Assembly (NCBI GenBank): GCA_003427395.1
Contig: BFEA01000578.1
Coordinates: forward strand, 99,004-127,613
Length of the DNA stretch: 28,610 nucleotides
Direction: 5' to 3'
From: Chara braunii
Lineage: Eukaryota > Streptophyta > Charophyceae > Charales > Characeae
In this document: one piece after another, positions 20,561-28,610 of the stretch
Layout: each line of letters opens with the position of its first letter
How positions within the stretch are numbered: the stretch's first letter is position 1
Notes under the pieces: generated by a model
The model's input: the letters and a program-made list of their open reading frames with translations, nothing else
Databases searched by the model: none
Told to the model about the DNA's origin: nothing
Made by a program: the position numbers and the translations under genes

Positions 20561-21100
20561 ATGAGGTGTTCCTTTGAAAGGAGGGACCACCAATTCGGAT
20601 TGCAGCAAGCCCAGCAGGCAATTGCAGAAGAGATCAGGTCTCGCACATGGGATGCATGGAAGTCCTTTATAAGAGATTATAGGGAGGAGAAGGACCATGC
20701 AGCAAAAAAAACTATTCACGACACCTTCCTCCAAATATGGCAGGATCCGTTTCATAAATTCTTTGAACTGGACGATGGCCTCAATATTCACTGGAAGCCG
20801 TGGAGAGCGACAGAGCTGGCATGGCAAAGAAATCATACCACTGCTTTCAAGTCCCCTATCTGCAAACCAACTTTGTCCTCGTTTCAGACCATCCACCTGG
20901 CCCCTAGTCGCCCTTTCAAGCTCACCTTTCTGAGGTGCCCTCTCCACTACACCCCTTACCGGCCCCCACACCTACCCCCCCCTCCATCCACCCCCCCCAT
21001 ATTTCCCCCTGACGGTGGCAGAAAGGGACCAAGCGAGGCGGAAACTCAGAGTTCACAAGACGGCAACAGCGCAGTGATACACTGCAGAAGGATTCCTTGA
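20561..21100 (+). CDS. Unrecognised open frame, 179 codons
   Basis: It starts with ATG at 20561. The first ~90 residues are charged and helix-like (AQQAIAEEIRSRTWDAW, then AAKKTIHDTFLQIWQDPF). The last third turns Pro-rich (PPHLPPPPSTPP) and then polar, which resembles translated low-complexity DNA more than a fold. No family is recognised and there is no promoter or intron evidence. It lies directly after the A-rich end of SINE2. It may be a remnant of a mobile-element protein, an exon of an unknown gene, or chance. Confidence 0.2.
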   Translation: MRCSFERRDHQFGLQQAQQAIAEEIRSRTWDAWKSFIRDYREEKDHAAKKTIHDTFLQIWQDPFHKFFELDDGLNIHWKPWRATELAWQRNHTTAFKSPICKPTLSSFQTIHLAPSRPFKLTFLRCPLHYTPYRPPHLPPPPSTPPIFPPDGGRKGPSEAETQSSQDGNSAVIHCRRIP

Positions 21101-21510
21101 TGTGGAAATTTTTTTCTCTGGAGGAGGGACTGTTGAGAAGGCTACCACGGAGGTTGCTGTTTCTAAATACGACAGAGGAAGAGACGCAGCAAGCCAGGAG
21201 TGATATGACCTCTTAAGACCAAGCGAGGGGAGGTGATGAGAGCCTGTTTCATCAGGCAAGCTGTAATGGCATACTCAATGTCTAGCACCAGACTTCCATT
21301 CCGTAGCAACTTCTGATTCACGCCTTTAGGGTGGTGAGGTACAGGGCTAATACTTACAGCCTCCAGGTGCTAACGGGCAATTGCAAATCAGGAGAGTGTA
21401 CCTTCCTGTCTAAGGGTACACCAGTCACAGAATCACAAGATCTGCTAATATATGACATAACTAAGTGTTCTGCAGTAACCCATGTGTTTCAGGCTCCCCG
21501 TACTTGATGT

Positions 21511-21645
21511 CAAGGGATGCTGGACCCGGTTTCCAGCAGGTGCAGCTCCCCACCAATGGAACGGAGCCATCCAAGTACGGGAGGGTAGAGGGAGTGTCTG
21601 CCTTTACCAGCACTCTCTCTAGCCCCGTTGCCAATGTTTGCCAAG

Positions 21646-21681
<36 letters not shown>
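21511..21681 (+). mobile_element. Retroposon 3' end: shared tail plus poly(A)
   Basis: It begins AAGGGATGCTGGACCCGG, carries TTCCAGCAGGTGCAGCTCC and GAGGGAGTGTCTGC as in the LINE A 3' UTR, and ends in 36 A (21646-21681). This is a short, 5'-truncated copy or a SINE sharing the LINE tail. A 6-bp stem GCTGGA/TCCAGC is intact. Confidence 0.7.
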
Positions 21682-21684
<3 letters not shown>

Positions 21685-21687
21685 CGC

Positions 21688-21706
21688 TTTTTTTTTTTTT
21701 TTTTAA

Positions 21707-21745
<39 letters not shown>
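21688..21745 (-). repeat. Two poly(T) runs, likely A-tails of minus-strand retroposons
   Basis: T runs at 21688-21704 and 21710-21745 face the A-run ending at 21681, a tail-to-tail arrangement. No identifiable body follows on the right side. Confidence 0.5.
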
Positions 21746-21748
<3 letters not shown>

Positions 21749-22204
21749 CCCAGGGTGTTGTAGAGGCGAAGGACCAGGCCCGTGGTGATTGCTGGCAGCA
21801 GCAGCCAATGGTTGTCCTGACAGGATAGGCCACCTACCCGACCCATCCCCACGTTAACACTCCCAGCACACCCCCTGTCCCTGCTATCCTACCTCAGTGT
21901 GACCAGCACTCAGTACCATCGCCCTACCAGTATTGAGGGCAACTTGGACCATACAGCAGTGAAAGGCTGGGCCAACCCCCCAGCCCAACTTCGGACACCA
22001 GGCTCTTGCAATCTTCTACACGCCCAATTCAGAGAGTCTACCCAGCAGGAGTGCCTAAGCCAGGCAAGCCACTGAAGCCAGCACCCACGGACACATCCCT
22101 ACCGTCCTTCCCCTAACTTACCCAAGGCTAGGCGGAACTCAGACTAGCCGGAGTGACTTATATCCCTACCCTACCCTAGAGCTAAGCCATGCGTGAGTAG
22201 ACCC
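21746..22204. other. No gene recognised
   Basis: C-rich sequence without a supported coding region or repeat match. Confidence 0.4.
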
Positions 22205-22845
22205 CGTCACCCCGTCATGTACCTGATAGAACCCTCCAGCCCGGTATCATAGTTGTGTGTGTATGTGTTCCCAGAGGCTATGTATGTTTGTATGAGCCCG
22301 TAGGCTGTGTGTATCATGTTTGTGTCTGCCCGAAGGCTATGTGTGCTCTGTGTAACTGTATAGCGAGATGTATGTGGCCGAAGGCTAGATATGTGCAGTA
22401 CCATGTAGAGGGAACTATGTTTTCGTTGAAAAGATGACAGACCAAGCTGGACAATAACCCCTCCAAAGTCCCAAGCCAGACTCGACTCCATGATCTATGA
22501 GACGTGCCCTGAAGACTCTACCATTTGATCAACAGTCGCAAACGACACCTGTGCGTGATATGCCAAACTGGGGAGATCAACAGAACGACCACGCGCAACA
22601 GCGACAAGCAACCCACGCAGTATCAAGACCCGACACACAACACCGTGGACAACCCTTGGGTAGTGCGCAGGCAGTGTTTGTAATAGCTTACCATGCGTCA
22701 GCCCGATGGGGTGTGTGTCCAGCCGCCCGTCATTCTGACGCCCTGCTGGGGTCCATGCGCAAGGCTGCGGAGTTTTGAACCCGCAACCTCATACCACAAT
22801 GCGCATTTCCAACCGGTGCTCTAACTGAGCTACATCAACTGGACA
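22205..22845 (-). repeat. SINE1 copy 2, inverted relative to copy 1
   Basis: On the minus strand the head reads TGTAGCTCAGTTAGAGCACC (box A) and GGTTGCGGGTTCAAAACTCC (box B, 22769-22788). It then shares GATCTCCCCAGTTTGGCATA and GTCTGGCTTGGGACTTTG with copy 1, and ends in the same AGCCTACGGGC/CATACA type of units. Frames rich in Cys and Val here come from the TGTGTATGT repeats. The 3' border is approximate. Confidence 0.75.
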
Positions 22846-23065
22846 AGTTTTGCCCGCTTCCTGTGTGCTGGGTGTAGGGAAGGAAGCGAGTCTCTCCTGG
22901 GGAGAGTGGCCTGACTGTACAGCCTTCGTTGCATTAACATTTGAAGGCTTAAACCACCAGTACTTGGCCCAGCTATAGGCCGTGGAAAAAATAGAGTAGA
23001 AATGTTTCTAGTCAGATGAATTTGGGCGCTCCTGTAGTGGCCCGTACATTTCCTAAAATCATGGC
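22846..23065. other. No gene recognised
   Basis: Spacer between the SINE1 head and LINE B. No motif was seen. Confidence 0.35.
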
Positions 23066-23479
23066 TTGTTAAAGGGCACAACTTTAGGAAGTACTGGTCG
23101 TTTGAGGTTCCAGGTGGATAGAGGGGGCGGTTGGACCACATATGTAGATTACCAAAGCGCAAATGACAAAACCTTTAAAAGGGATCTACACAACTTCTTG
23201 TCCAAACACTATGACCCGGGTCCCCAAGTCGCCTTGACAGAAATAGGTGAAAAGGCAGAAATGTCAAAGCGGGATGCCTTCGTCCAATTCGAGGAACAGA
23301 AGGAGGCAGGGCTCAAATGGTTCTCCCACCCGGCCTTGCTGGAGGTACAGTCTCTCAAAATCAAGGCTAACCCAGTCTGGTCAGTGGCTGAGGTGACATC
23401 CTTCTTGTGCTCCAACCTTCGGAGGGGTATCTTGCAAACCCCGTCTGATCTAGAGCATGGTAGTTGGATCCGATTGTAG
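23066..23479 (+). pseudogene. LINE B ORF1, C-terminal domain only
   Basis: The open frame of 137 codons ends about 100 bp before the endonuclease. GLKWFSHPALLEVQSLKIK and PVWSVAEVTSFL align with LKWLNQNLLMDLQLMKIK and SFWSERDVGTLL at the end of LINE A ORF1, with HGSWIRL against LGQWLVL at the very end. The upstream part with the zinc knuckle is missing. I do not recognise the family of this domain. It starts without a confident ATG (the frame begins at a TTG), as expected of a truncated copy. Confidence 0.75.
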
Positions 23480-23582
23480 GCCAGATAATAAGGGGTTTGT
23501 AGGGTAAACTTAGGTTGTGATGGAGGCCTTGCAAGCATACTATGGAAAAAATCATGCTTGGCATAGGGCAATCAGAACAACG

Positions 23583-24410
23583 GACCTAGATTTAAGATCC
23601 CTTAATATCAATGGGTTGGCTACTACTGACACAGAGAAGCGTAACGCGATTATGGAATAGGTCAGGGGGGTGGAGGTCGTACATGGCCAGATCTTATATG
23701 TATCCAAGGAAACACACCTTACCGAATCCCCTGACCATATCAGGGCACATAACGTCATGTGGCCCTTCCAGACAGTGTACTCTCCGGCTCCAAGAAGCAG
23801 GTCAGGGGGAGTGGCGATATGGGTGCCTCCCAAGTCAAGGGCATAAATATCATACTGGGTGGCGGACAAAACTCAGGGTCGGTGGGTCTTTGCGTTGCTA
23901 ATGTTGGAGCTGGAAATAGTATGTGTCATCAATATATATGGACCTAACGACGTGTAGGAGAGGGTCAATTTCTTCTAGGAGATCGGGAATTAAATTCCTA
24001 ATGGAATTCCAATAATCATGGCGGGGGGCTTCAATGCAGCCCCCAACAGATGGCAGGGTAGATGGAAAATCCCTTCTCCATGTCCACCTTATATAGACGA
24101 CATGAAAATATTATTAGGAGACTACGTGATTCAGAGCACTTATATGACACTTTTCGTAGAATCTTCCGCACGAGAGACAGTTCACCTGCATTCGTCACAA
24201 TGGTACCTCACAGCATCAAGATTTAGAATCGATCTTATCCTTTTGACAGAGGATCTTGATAGGGTACTACTATTGGCATTGGTCGGTGGCAGACCATACC
24301 TCACAGCATCAAGATTTAGAATCGATCTTATCCTTTTATCAGAGGATCTTGATAGGGTACTACTATCGGCATTGGCCGGTGCCAGACCATAAGATATGTG
24401 CAATGTTGTT
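23583..24410 (+). pseudogene. LINE B ORF2, AP-type endonuclease
   Basis: DLRSLNINGLATT (Asn motif), SKETHLTE (Glu motif), GGVAIWVPPKS, GRWVFALL and INIYGPND are in one frame, with stops at 23658-23660 (TAG) and 23844-23846 (TAA). After a further frameshift and stops the GDFN block reads AGGFNAAPNRW: the Asp codon is GGC at 24027-24029. The SRIDLIL block is present twice in frame (see 24206-24391). The SDH end is PDH, in another frame (VPDHKICAML near 24385). The enzyme is inactive as it stands. Confidence 0.85.
24206..24391 (+). repeat. 93-bp in-frame tandem duplication in the endonuclease
   Basis: Two adjacent copies, 24206-24298 and 24299-24391, each 93 bp and differing at about six positions. 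Each encodes the LTASRFRIDLILL / EDLDRVLL segment, 31 codons. LINE A has this segment once. Confidence 0.95.
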
Positions 24411-25087
24411 TTGCTTTAGAGAACAACCGAACAAAGGGAAGAGATTCTACAAGATAAACACCTCTTTGCTCTCACAGACACAATTTAGGCACAATTTAGG
24501 CAATATATACATGATGTATGGGGGTTCTGGCATACCACTAAAGACAAGCGTGACTCTCTTACTCCTTGGTTTAATACTAGGTATGACCTTCATCACAAAA
24601 AAATGTAATGAATATTCGAAATGATTGGCAAAAAACCGTTATATTCAGGAAATGAATATTCAAGAAAAGTTATTGGAATATGAACTGAATGATCAACTAA
24701 TGATAATCAACAACTAACCAAAAATCAGGAACTCACAGACCAACTACTAACCTTCATACAACACAGTTGGCAATGACACTTGATCAAAGGTGAACTTTAC
24801 AGATTTTTAACTGAGGGTCAAATGAATGAGTCTTTTTTTGCTCTTGCTCGAGCAAGATCCAAGAGAACTACGATCGAAGGTTTCCACAATTCCCAAGAGT
24901 TCAAAGACCCCTCCTCTTCAGCATCTTCTGTTGCTAGCCTTAAGATAACCTATAAGTTTTTTAACAACTATTCACTTCATCCACAAACCCAACGAGGCAA
25001 CAAGAGGATGTTACAGCTATGACTGCCTTCCTATTCCCAGTGGCACAAACTCTTGCTCAAGAACAACGCCAACATCTGGAGAGGCCT
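24411..25087 (+). pseudogene. LINE B ORF2, linker between endonuclease and RT
   Basis: FYKINTSLL and KKCNEYSK (about 24440-24620) match the LINE A linker (YYKLNTSLL, GRKCNEYSK). LYRFLTEGQMNESFF and LARARSKRTTIEGF (24790-24890) match KLATEGGMDARFF and VRARTGRTII. Frames change at least twice. The last residues before the retroposon insertion are TLAQEQRQHLERP. Confidence 0.75.
25071..25087. repeat. Target-site duplication of the 0.97-kb retroposon, left
   Basis: AACATCTGGAGAGGCCT, identical to 26058-26074. The leading A's of the right copy merge with the poly(A), so the true length is 15-17 bp. Confidence 0.93.
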
Positions 25088-26057
25088 TTTGTGAGTTCTT
25101 CACGATTGGTTGAGCTTTGAATAAACACTGGAACCGCTACAGGATGAGGGGTTATTTTCCCTCCCTTCCTCTCGTTTCGTGGAGGTAGAAGGGTTCTCTG
25201 CCTTTGTATGAGTCAAATTTTCTCCGAAGGAGGGCAAGGGGGGTTAGAACCGGAGGATGGAATTCTGTCAGAAGGTCTCAATGGAGGAATGGTTGTTAGG
25301 CAAAGTAGGTCAGGAGAACGAAGCTGGGACGACACAGGCCGGTGCTAGAGCTTTGGCTCTGTGACCTGGGGGGAGTTTGAGGCTTGTGGAGTTATGCTGA
25401 GGGTGGAAGGCATAACCAGATCGTTCGACGAAGCGGACGCCAAGGTATTAACCCTGTAACCTGTTCAGGGGCTTGACGTTAAGGGTAGTGTCGAGGGAGG
25501 AAGACACTTCCTGTCCGTCAGAACTAGGTTGGTCAGAACTGGGGAAGGATGCGGTGCTCTGTTACCCTAGCATGAAGGGGGTGTGGGATCAAGCGAGTTC
25601 TGGTACAAGGACTGAAAGGCTGAACAGACTTTCCGTTTGTTGAGGGGGGAGTTTTGGATAGTAGGGTATTTCAGTTTTTGACCCCCCGCTCATATAGTTT
25701 TCCATGCCTTTCCTGATATTTTCAAAAAACAAAAGGACTTAGTAATTGCGGCTTAAGTAACCTAGCATTAGGTTGGTAGGCTAGCAGTTATCCATGGTTT
25801 TCTTGTCGGAGTGAGGTAATGAGGATTGAGGGGGGTCTGAGTCTTTTCATGAATTTTTGCCTATCTTCAGTAGTTTGTTTGTATCTCTTAATCTGATTCT
25901 TAGCCAAAGCCGGGTGGTGGGCCCGGTACTAAAAACTCTCAAGTTTTTCAAATTCTTATGTAATTTTTTATATCGGACGCTGGACCCGGTTCCCACCACG
26001 TGTTGCTCCCCACGAATAGATTTGAGTTTTGTTCCCATTAAAAAAAAAAAAAAAAAA
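25088..26057 (+). mobile_element. Retroposon inserted in LINE B RT: shared tail, poly(A), TSD
   Basis: RT coding breaks at QRQHLERP (25087) and resumes at ALEEIWTALIQM (about 26077), exactly across the duplication. The insert ends with the shared tail (CGGACGCTGGACCCGGTTCC at 25975, TTGCTCCCCACGAATAG) and a poly(A) run. Its first ~880 bp contain no recognisable coding domain and match nothing else in the window, so it is either a 5'-truncated LINE of another family or a long SINE. No tRNA-like head is visible at its start. Confidence 0.9.
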
Positions 26058-26074
26058 AACATCTGGAGAGGCCT
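26058..26074. repeat. Target-site duplication of the 0.97-kb retroposon, right
   Basis: AACATCTGGAGAGGCCT directly after the poly(A). Confidence 0.93.
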
Positions 26075-26933
26075 CTAGCCTTGGAAGAGATATGGACGGC
26101 CTTAATTCAGATGGGAAAAGACGAAACCCAAAGGATAGAAGGTCTCCCTAAGGAGTTTTGGAAAGTCATGTGGCCAACATTTTTTTTAGACATGTTTATA
26201 TTTTTTTAGGTAATGTATGAATCTGAGAGAATGGGTGAAACGGTGGGTCGGGGCATTCTCACCTTGCTTTATAAGAAGGGTGACGAATCTAACATTAGGA
26301 TCTATAGACCAATCACTCTTCTCACAATGGTATATAAATTATTGGGCAAGTTTTGACAACTCGTTTGATTCTCACTATGACCAATATCATTCACTCTTCT
26401 CGTACTGGTTTTCTTAATGACAGACATATCCAAGATAATATTTTTCTCATTAATGAAATCGTTAAACTTTCTCGTCAATCTAAATTGAATGCAACTTTTG
26501 TATTTATCGATTTTGAAAAAGCTTATGATCATGTTGACTTGTGTTTTCTGGATGTGTGTCTCCACAAAATGAATTCCAGACCCTCTATGCGCAAGTGGGT
26601 CCGAATTTTTCATGTCAACGCCACAACTAGAGTACAGATTAATAGTCTCCTTTCACTAAAGATTAAATTGCAAAGATCTGTAACGCAAGGTGAACCTCTG
26701 ACGTCTTTCCTTTTTTTAATCATTGTGGAGGCGTTGGGGGCGAATCTTAGGAAAGAAACGTAACCTTAAGCGTCTATTTTCTTGAATCCCAAAGGAATCA
26801 ATACCCATTAGCTCCATGTTCGCGGACGATCTTACCATCATGATGGAGGCATCGGAGGCAACCATTGAATACATTTGATTACTTATGGAGAGATTCTCAA
26901 TTGTTTCAGATATGGTCATTAATTGGGGAACAA
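26075..26933 (+). pseudogene. LINE B ORF2, reverse transcriptase core
   Basis: Blocks in order: GLPKEFW, GRGILTLLYKKGD, YRPITLLTMVYKLL, then a frameshift, DRHIQDNIFLINEIVKLSRQ, FIDFEKAYDHVDL with the catalytic Asp (26504-26542), RSVTQGEPLTSFLF, and a further shift to MFADDLTIMM with the paired Asp (FADD codons 26819-26830). The catalytic Asp residues survive, but stops and shifts separate the blocks. Homology to LINE A ends at about VINWG, where the mitochondrial insert begins. Confidence 0.9.
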
Positions 26934-27228
26934 TAGAAATATAACCTTCAACAGATTTACAGTCTGTCGCTTTTAACCACTCGGTCACTCTCCCAAAGAA
27001 TTCAGCATCCTAAAAGCAAAACCAAATTTAGCGAATAACATGAACAAACGAAATTCCTCGACAAAGGGGTATTTTCTTCAGCATCAAAGACAAAATCTGG
27101 CTATATGCTGGAACCTCCAACCGAGTGACGCAAGCAAAATAATGATAATGGATGCGTCGGTGCGGACAATCAGCAGGGAAGTCATGTGTTGATACATGCG
27201 TTGCGCCCCTCAACGACTACACACCAGA
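26934..27228. other. Mitochondrial DNA insert (NUMT) inside LINE B
   Basis: Between the NWG end of RT homology and its resumption (SLLGTQGKPFSNNE, LINE A has SLSALGKPASNSE) lie about 295 bp that match neither LINE. They hold a minus-strand tRNA-Tyr 5' part and a plus-strand group I intron core. About 35 codons of RT are missing at the junction and no target duplication is seen. Insertion with loss of target bases fits repair of a double-strand break with organellar DNA. Confidence 0.7.
26943..26994 (-). tRNA. trnY: trnY(GUA) 5' portion, mitochondrial type, truncated
   Basis: On the minus strand: acceptor 5' strand GGGAGAG, D-arm TGACCGAGTGGTTAAAAGC, and anticodon arm ACAGACTGTAAATCTGT with the anticodon GTA. 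The variable region starts (TGAAGGTTA), then the sequence ends without T-arm or 3' acceptor strand. The sequence is close to my recollection of plant mitochondrial trnY. It cannot fold into a complete tRNA. Confidence 0.8.
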
Positions 27229-27234
27229 CATCCC
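27104..27234 (+). ncRNA. Group I intron core fragment (P, Q, R, S elements)
   Basis: ATATGCTGGAACCTCC (27104-27119) fits the P-type element of mitochondrial group IB introns. CAATCAGCAGGGAA (27167-27180) fits Q. CCTCAACGACTACACACC (27208-27225) fits R (commonly CCTCAGAGACTACACGCC), and AGACATCC may be S, although it overlaps the point where LINE homology resumes. Order and spacing are right for the catalytic core. No homing-endonuclease frame is present. Confidence 0.65.
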
Positions 27235-28482
27235 TGCTTGGGACCCAAGGTAAGCCATTCTCCAATAATGAATGAATATCAAAACCTCCCTCAATAAGAT
27301 GAATCAATGGAAGGGCCAACACACATCCATCTTTGGGAGGGCTCTCACTATCAATAACGTGGTCCTGACCTCCATTTGGTATAAATCTGCGTTATGGCCG
27401 ACGAGTACCATGCGCACAACAACATTCCAGAGACAAATGATAGTCTTTTTTTGAAGAGCTAATTTTGAGCAAGAAAAGGTAATCCCACGAGTAACCTGGC
27501 TACCCCTAATCCAACCCAAATCGAGAGGGGGTCTCATAATTTTAGACCCTTCTCTCAAATTCAAAGCGTTGTCCCTCCAACGGATTAAAAAATTGTATTT
27601 TCTCAATAGATAGTCCTTGGATGGCCTTGGCTTTAGAACAGATTCGAAGGCCGGCCCTTGAAGCACCGGAAGACTTATACCCGTTAGCTTGGATAGAGGA
27701 CCGGTTGTGGAGTACAGCTAGGGCGCAAATACGTTCCAATGCAGAGGGGGTGCGAGGGGTGGCGAGGGGAGGTTTATTATTGGACAATTTGTGGACCGCC
27801 TTGTTGAAAACTTGTAGACGCTTCCCACTACCTGACAAACCTTTTTCCCTCCCCCTATGAGGAAGTATTGCGACAACCTTTCTTCGGGAACAGATGGATC
27901 ACAACTTCACGAGTATCAATGACCGTGTTTCTAACAGTTCAGTCTCACCTTGATCTCTTTGGGAGAAAAGAGACATCACAAGGATCAAACACCTATGGGA
28001 CCCTGAACGGCGAGATTGGAAATCAGCAGACCAATTGAGGCCGTACATGAGATATGTCTATCATTGGCAACAAATCTTGAACAAATTGTCTTCTCTATCC
28101 CTTTAGATTGGAAAGGAACGCTGAGAAAAAGGGTTAAATTCAAGGAAGCCAACTGGGTAATGGGGTTTGGCCCAAATGGTCAGCCAAGGGTGGGTCAGGT
28201 GATGCACTTTCCTCCACAAGGGGCGCTAATAAACATTTATAAATAGACAGGGATCACTTCCTTAGACCATGTCCTTCGGACACAGTCTTACTATTTCCCT
28301 TTTCACATTCGTATAGAATTGAAGTCCTCTTCATTTCTTCCATTCAAGGGTTGAGAGCCTATCACCCGGAGCTTCCAATCCCTGAACCGCCGCTTGACCC
28401 TGAGGAGTGGATATGGAAGACCAATAAGAGGGAAACTGTGCCTACTTTTCAATCTCTTACAGTTAAAGCGACCTACTCGTTA
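27229..28482 (+). pseudogene. LINE B ORF2, C-terminal region
   Basis: It aligns with LINE A after the RT core: HTSIFGRALTINNVVLTSIW / HTSLIGRSLAINKVVLASIW (about 27320), IQPKSRGGLIILDPS, LEQIRRPALEAPEDLYPLAW (about 27630), DITRIKHLWDPERRDW (about 27970) and LTVKATYSLW (28450-28482). There are many stops and at least four frame changes. The zf-RVT region found in LINE A is absent because the homology stops here. Confidence 0.82.
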
Positions 28483-28506
28483 TGGGACGCTGGGCCCGGT
28501 TCCCAG
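28483..28506 (+). repeat. Shared tail fragment 1 at the LINE B end
   Basis: GGGACGCTGGGCCCGGTTCC then CAG. The stem is CTGGG/CCCAG, where other copies have CTGGA/TCCAG, a paired change. Confidence 0.7.
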
Positions 28507-28539
28507 TTTGTGCCAATTTGTGAGGATATGGCTGTATCT

Positions 28540-28610
28540 ATGGGACGCTGGACCCGGTTTTCAGCAGGTGCTGCTCCCCACCAATAGATGGAGCTTGGTT
28601 TCAAAAAAAA
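28540..28610 (+). repeat. Shared tail copy 2 ending in A-run at the window edge
   Basis: ATGGGACGCTGGACCCGG, TTCAGCAGGTGCTGCTCC and CACCAATAGATGGAGC are followed by eight A that reach the end of the window. It is the most complete plus-strand copy of the tail core; its A-tail may continue outside. Confidence 0.75.

Larger units (their letters stand above)
23066..28482 (+). mobile_element. LINE B: 5'-truncated relative of LINE A
   Basis: It aligns in order with LINE A: end of ORF1, endonuclease, linker, RT blocks and ORF2 C-terminal region. Protein similarity is moderate, so it is a separate subfamily or an old copy. ORF1 is cut to its last ~137 codons. ORF2 has several stops and frameshifts, an in-frame duplication, a retroposon insertion (25088-26057) and a mitochondrial insert (about 26934-27228). 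It loses homology at 28482, where copies of the shared tail begin, before the zf-RVT motif. Confidence 0.85.

Noticed and set aside
20068-20646. 192-codon minus-strand gene
   Set aside because: It runs antisense through the SINE2 copy and has no recognisable domain.
21461-21808. Lys-rich and Phe-rich proteins on both strands
   Set aside because: They are translations of poly(A) and poly(T) runs.
22255-22437. Small Cys/Val-rich protein, possible secreted peptide
   Set aside because: It is a translation of TGTGTATGT-type units in the antisense strand of SINE1; no signal peptide or conserved Cys pattern.
26943-26994. Functional nuclear tRNA-Tyr
   Set aside because: It lacks the T-arm and 3' acceptor strand, and it has the mitochondrial rather than the nuclear sequence.

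Overview
The window looks like intergenic nuclear DNA from a large, repeat-rich eukaryotic genome. I see no convincing single-copy host gene. Nearly everything recognisable is retroposon DNA, much of it nested. The lineage is probably streptophyte (a charophyte-type green alga or a plant); this is inference. It rests on L1-like LINEs whose ORF1 has a DUF4283-like region plus zinc knuckle and whose ORF2 ends in a zf-RVT-like domain, on an LTR element primed by tRNA-Asp (as in plant Athila/Tat elements), and on a plant-mitochondrial-type trnY(GUA) fragment next to a group I intron core.

Layout. 1-3.8 kb: a long tRNA-headed retroposon (SINE1, 681-1330), unrecognised DNA and fragments of other repeats. 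3.8-18.1 kb: a three-level nest. A second tRNA-headed SINE (SINE2) is split at 3900-3917 / 18085-18102 by LINE A, a minus-strand element with an 18-bp target-site duplication that matches at 17 positions. LINE A is split inside its endonuclease by a 3.2-kb minus-strand LTR-type insertion (8503-11705) carrying a broken gag and no pol. Without that insertion LINE A is about 11 kb. In its own reading direction it has a ~1.9-kb 5' leader with ~200-245-bp repeat units, a 1,381-codon ORF1 with three stops but no frameshift, an APE-endonuclease/RT/zf-RVT ORF2 with about six frameshifts, a 3' tail and an A-run. 18.1-23 kb: unrecognised DNA, an (AG)n tract, a longer SINE2 copy (20033-20546), poly(A)/poly(T) retroposon ends and an inverted SINE1 copy (22205-22845). 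23-28.6 kb: LINE B, a 5'-truncated plus-strand relative of LINE A. It is broken by a 0.97-kb poly(A) retroposon with a 17-bp perfect target-site duplication and by a ~295-bp mitochondrial DNA insert.

How the parts relate. LINE A and LINE B belong to one clade and can be aligned from the end of ORF1 through EN and RT to the ORF2 C-terminal region. The end of LINE A carries a short tail with a GC-rich hairpin that recurs six times in the window. Two copies run into poly(A) at a supported insertion end, so the tail is probably the 3' end recognised by the LINE machinery. All coding regions here are defective; no active system can be claimed from this window alone.
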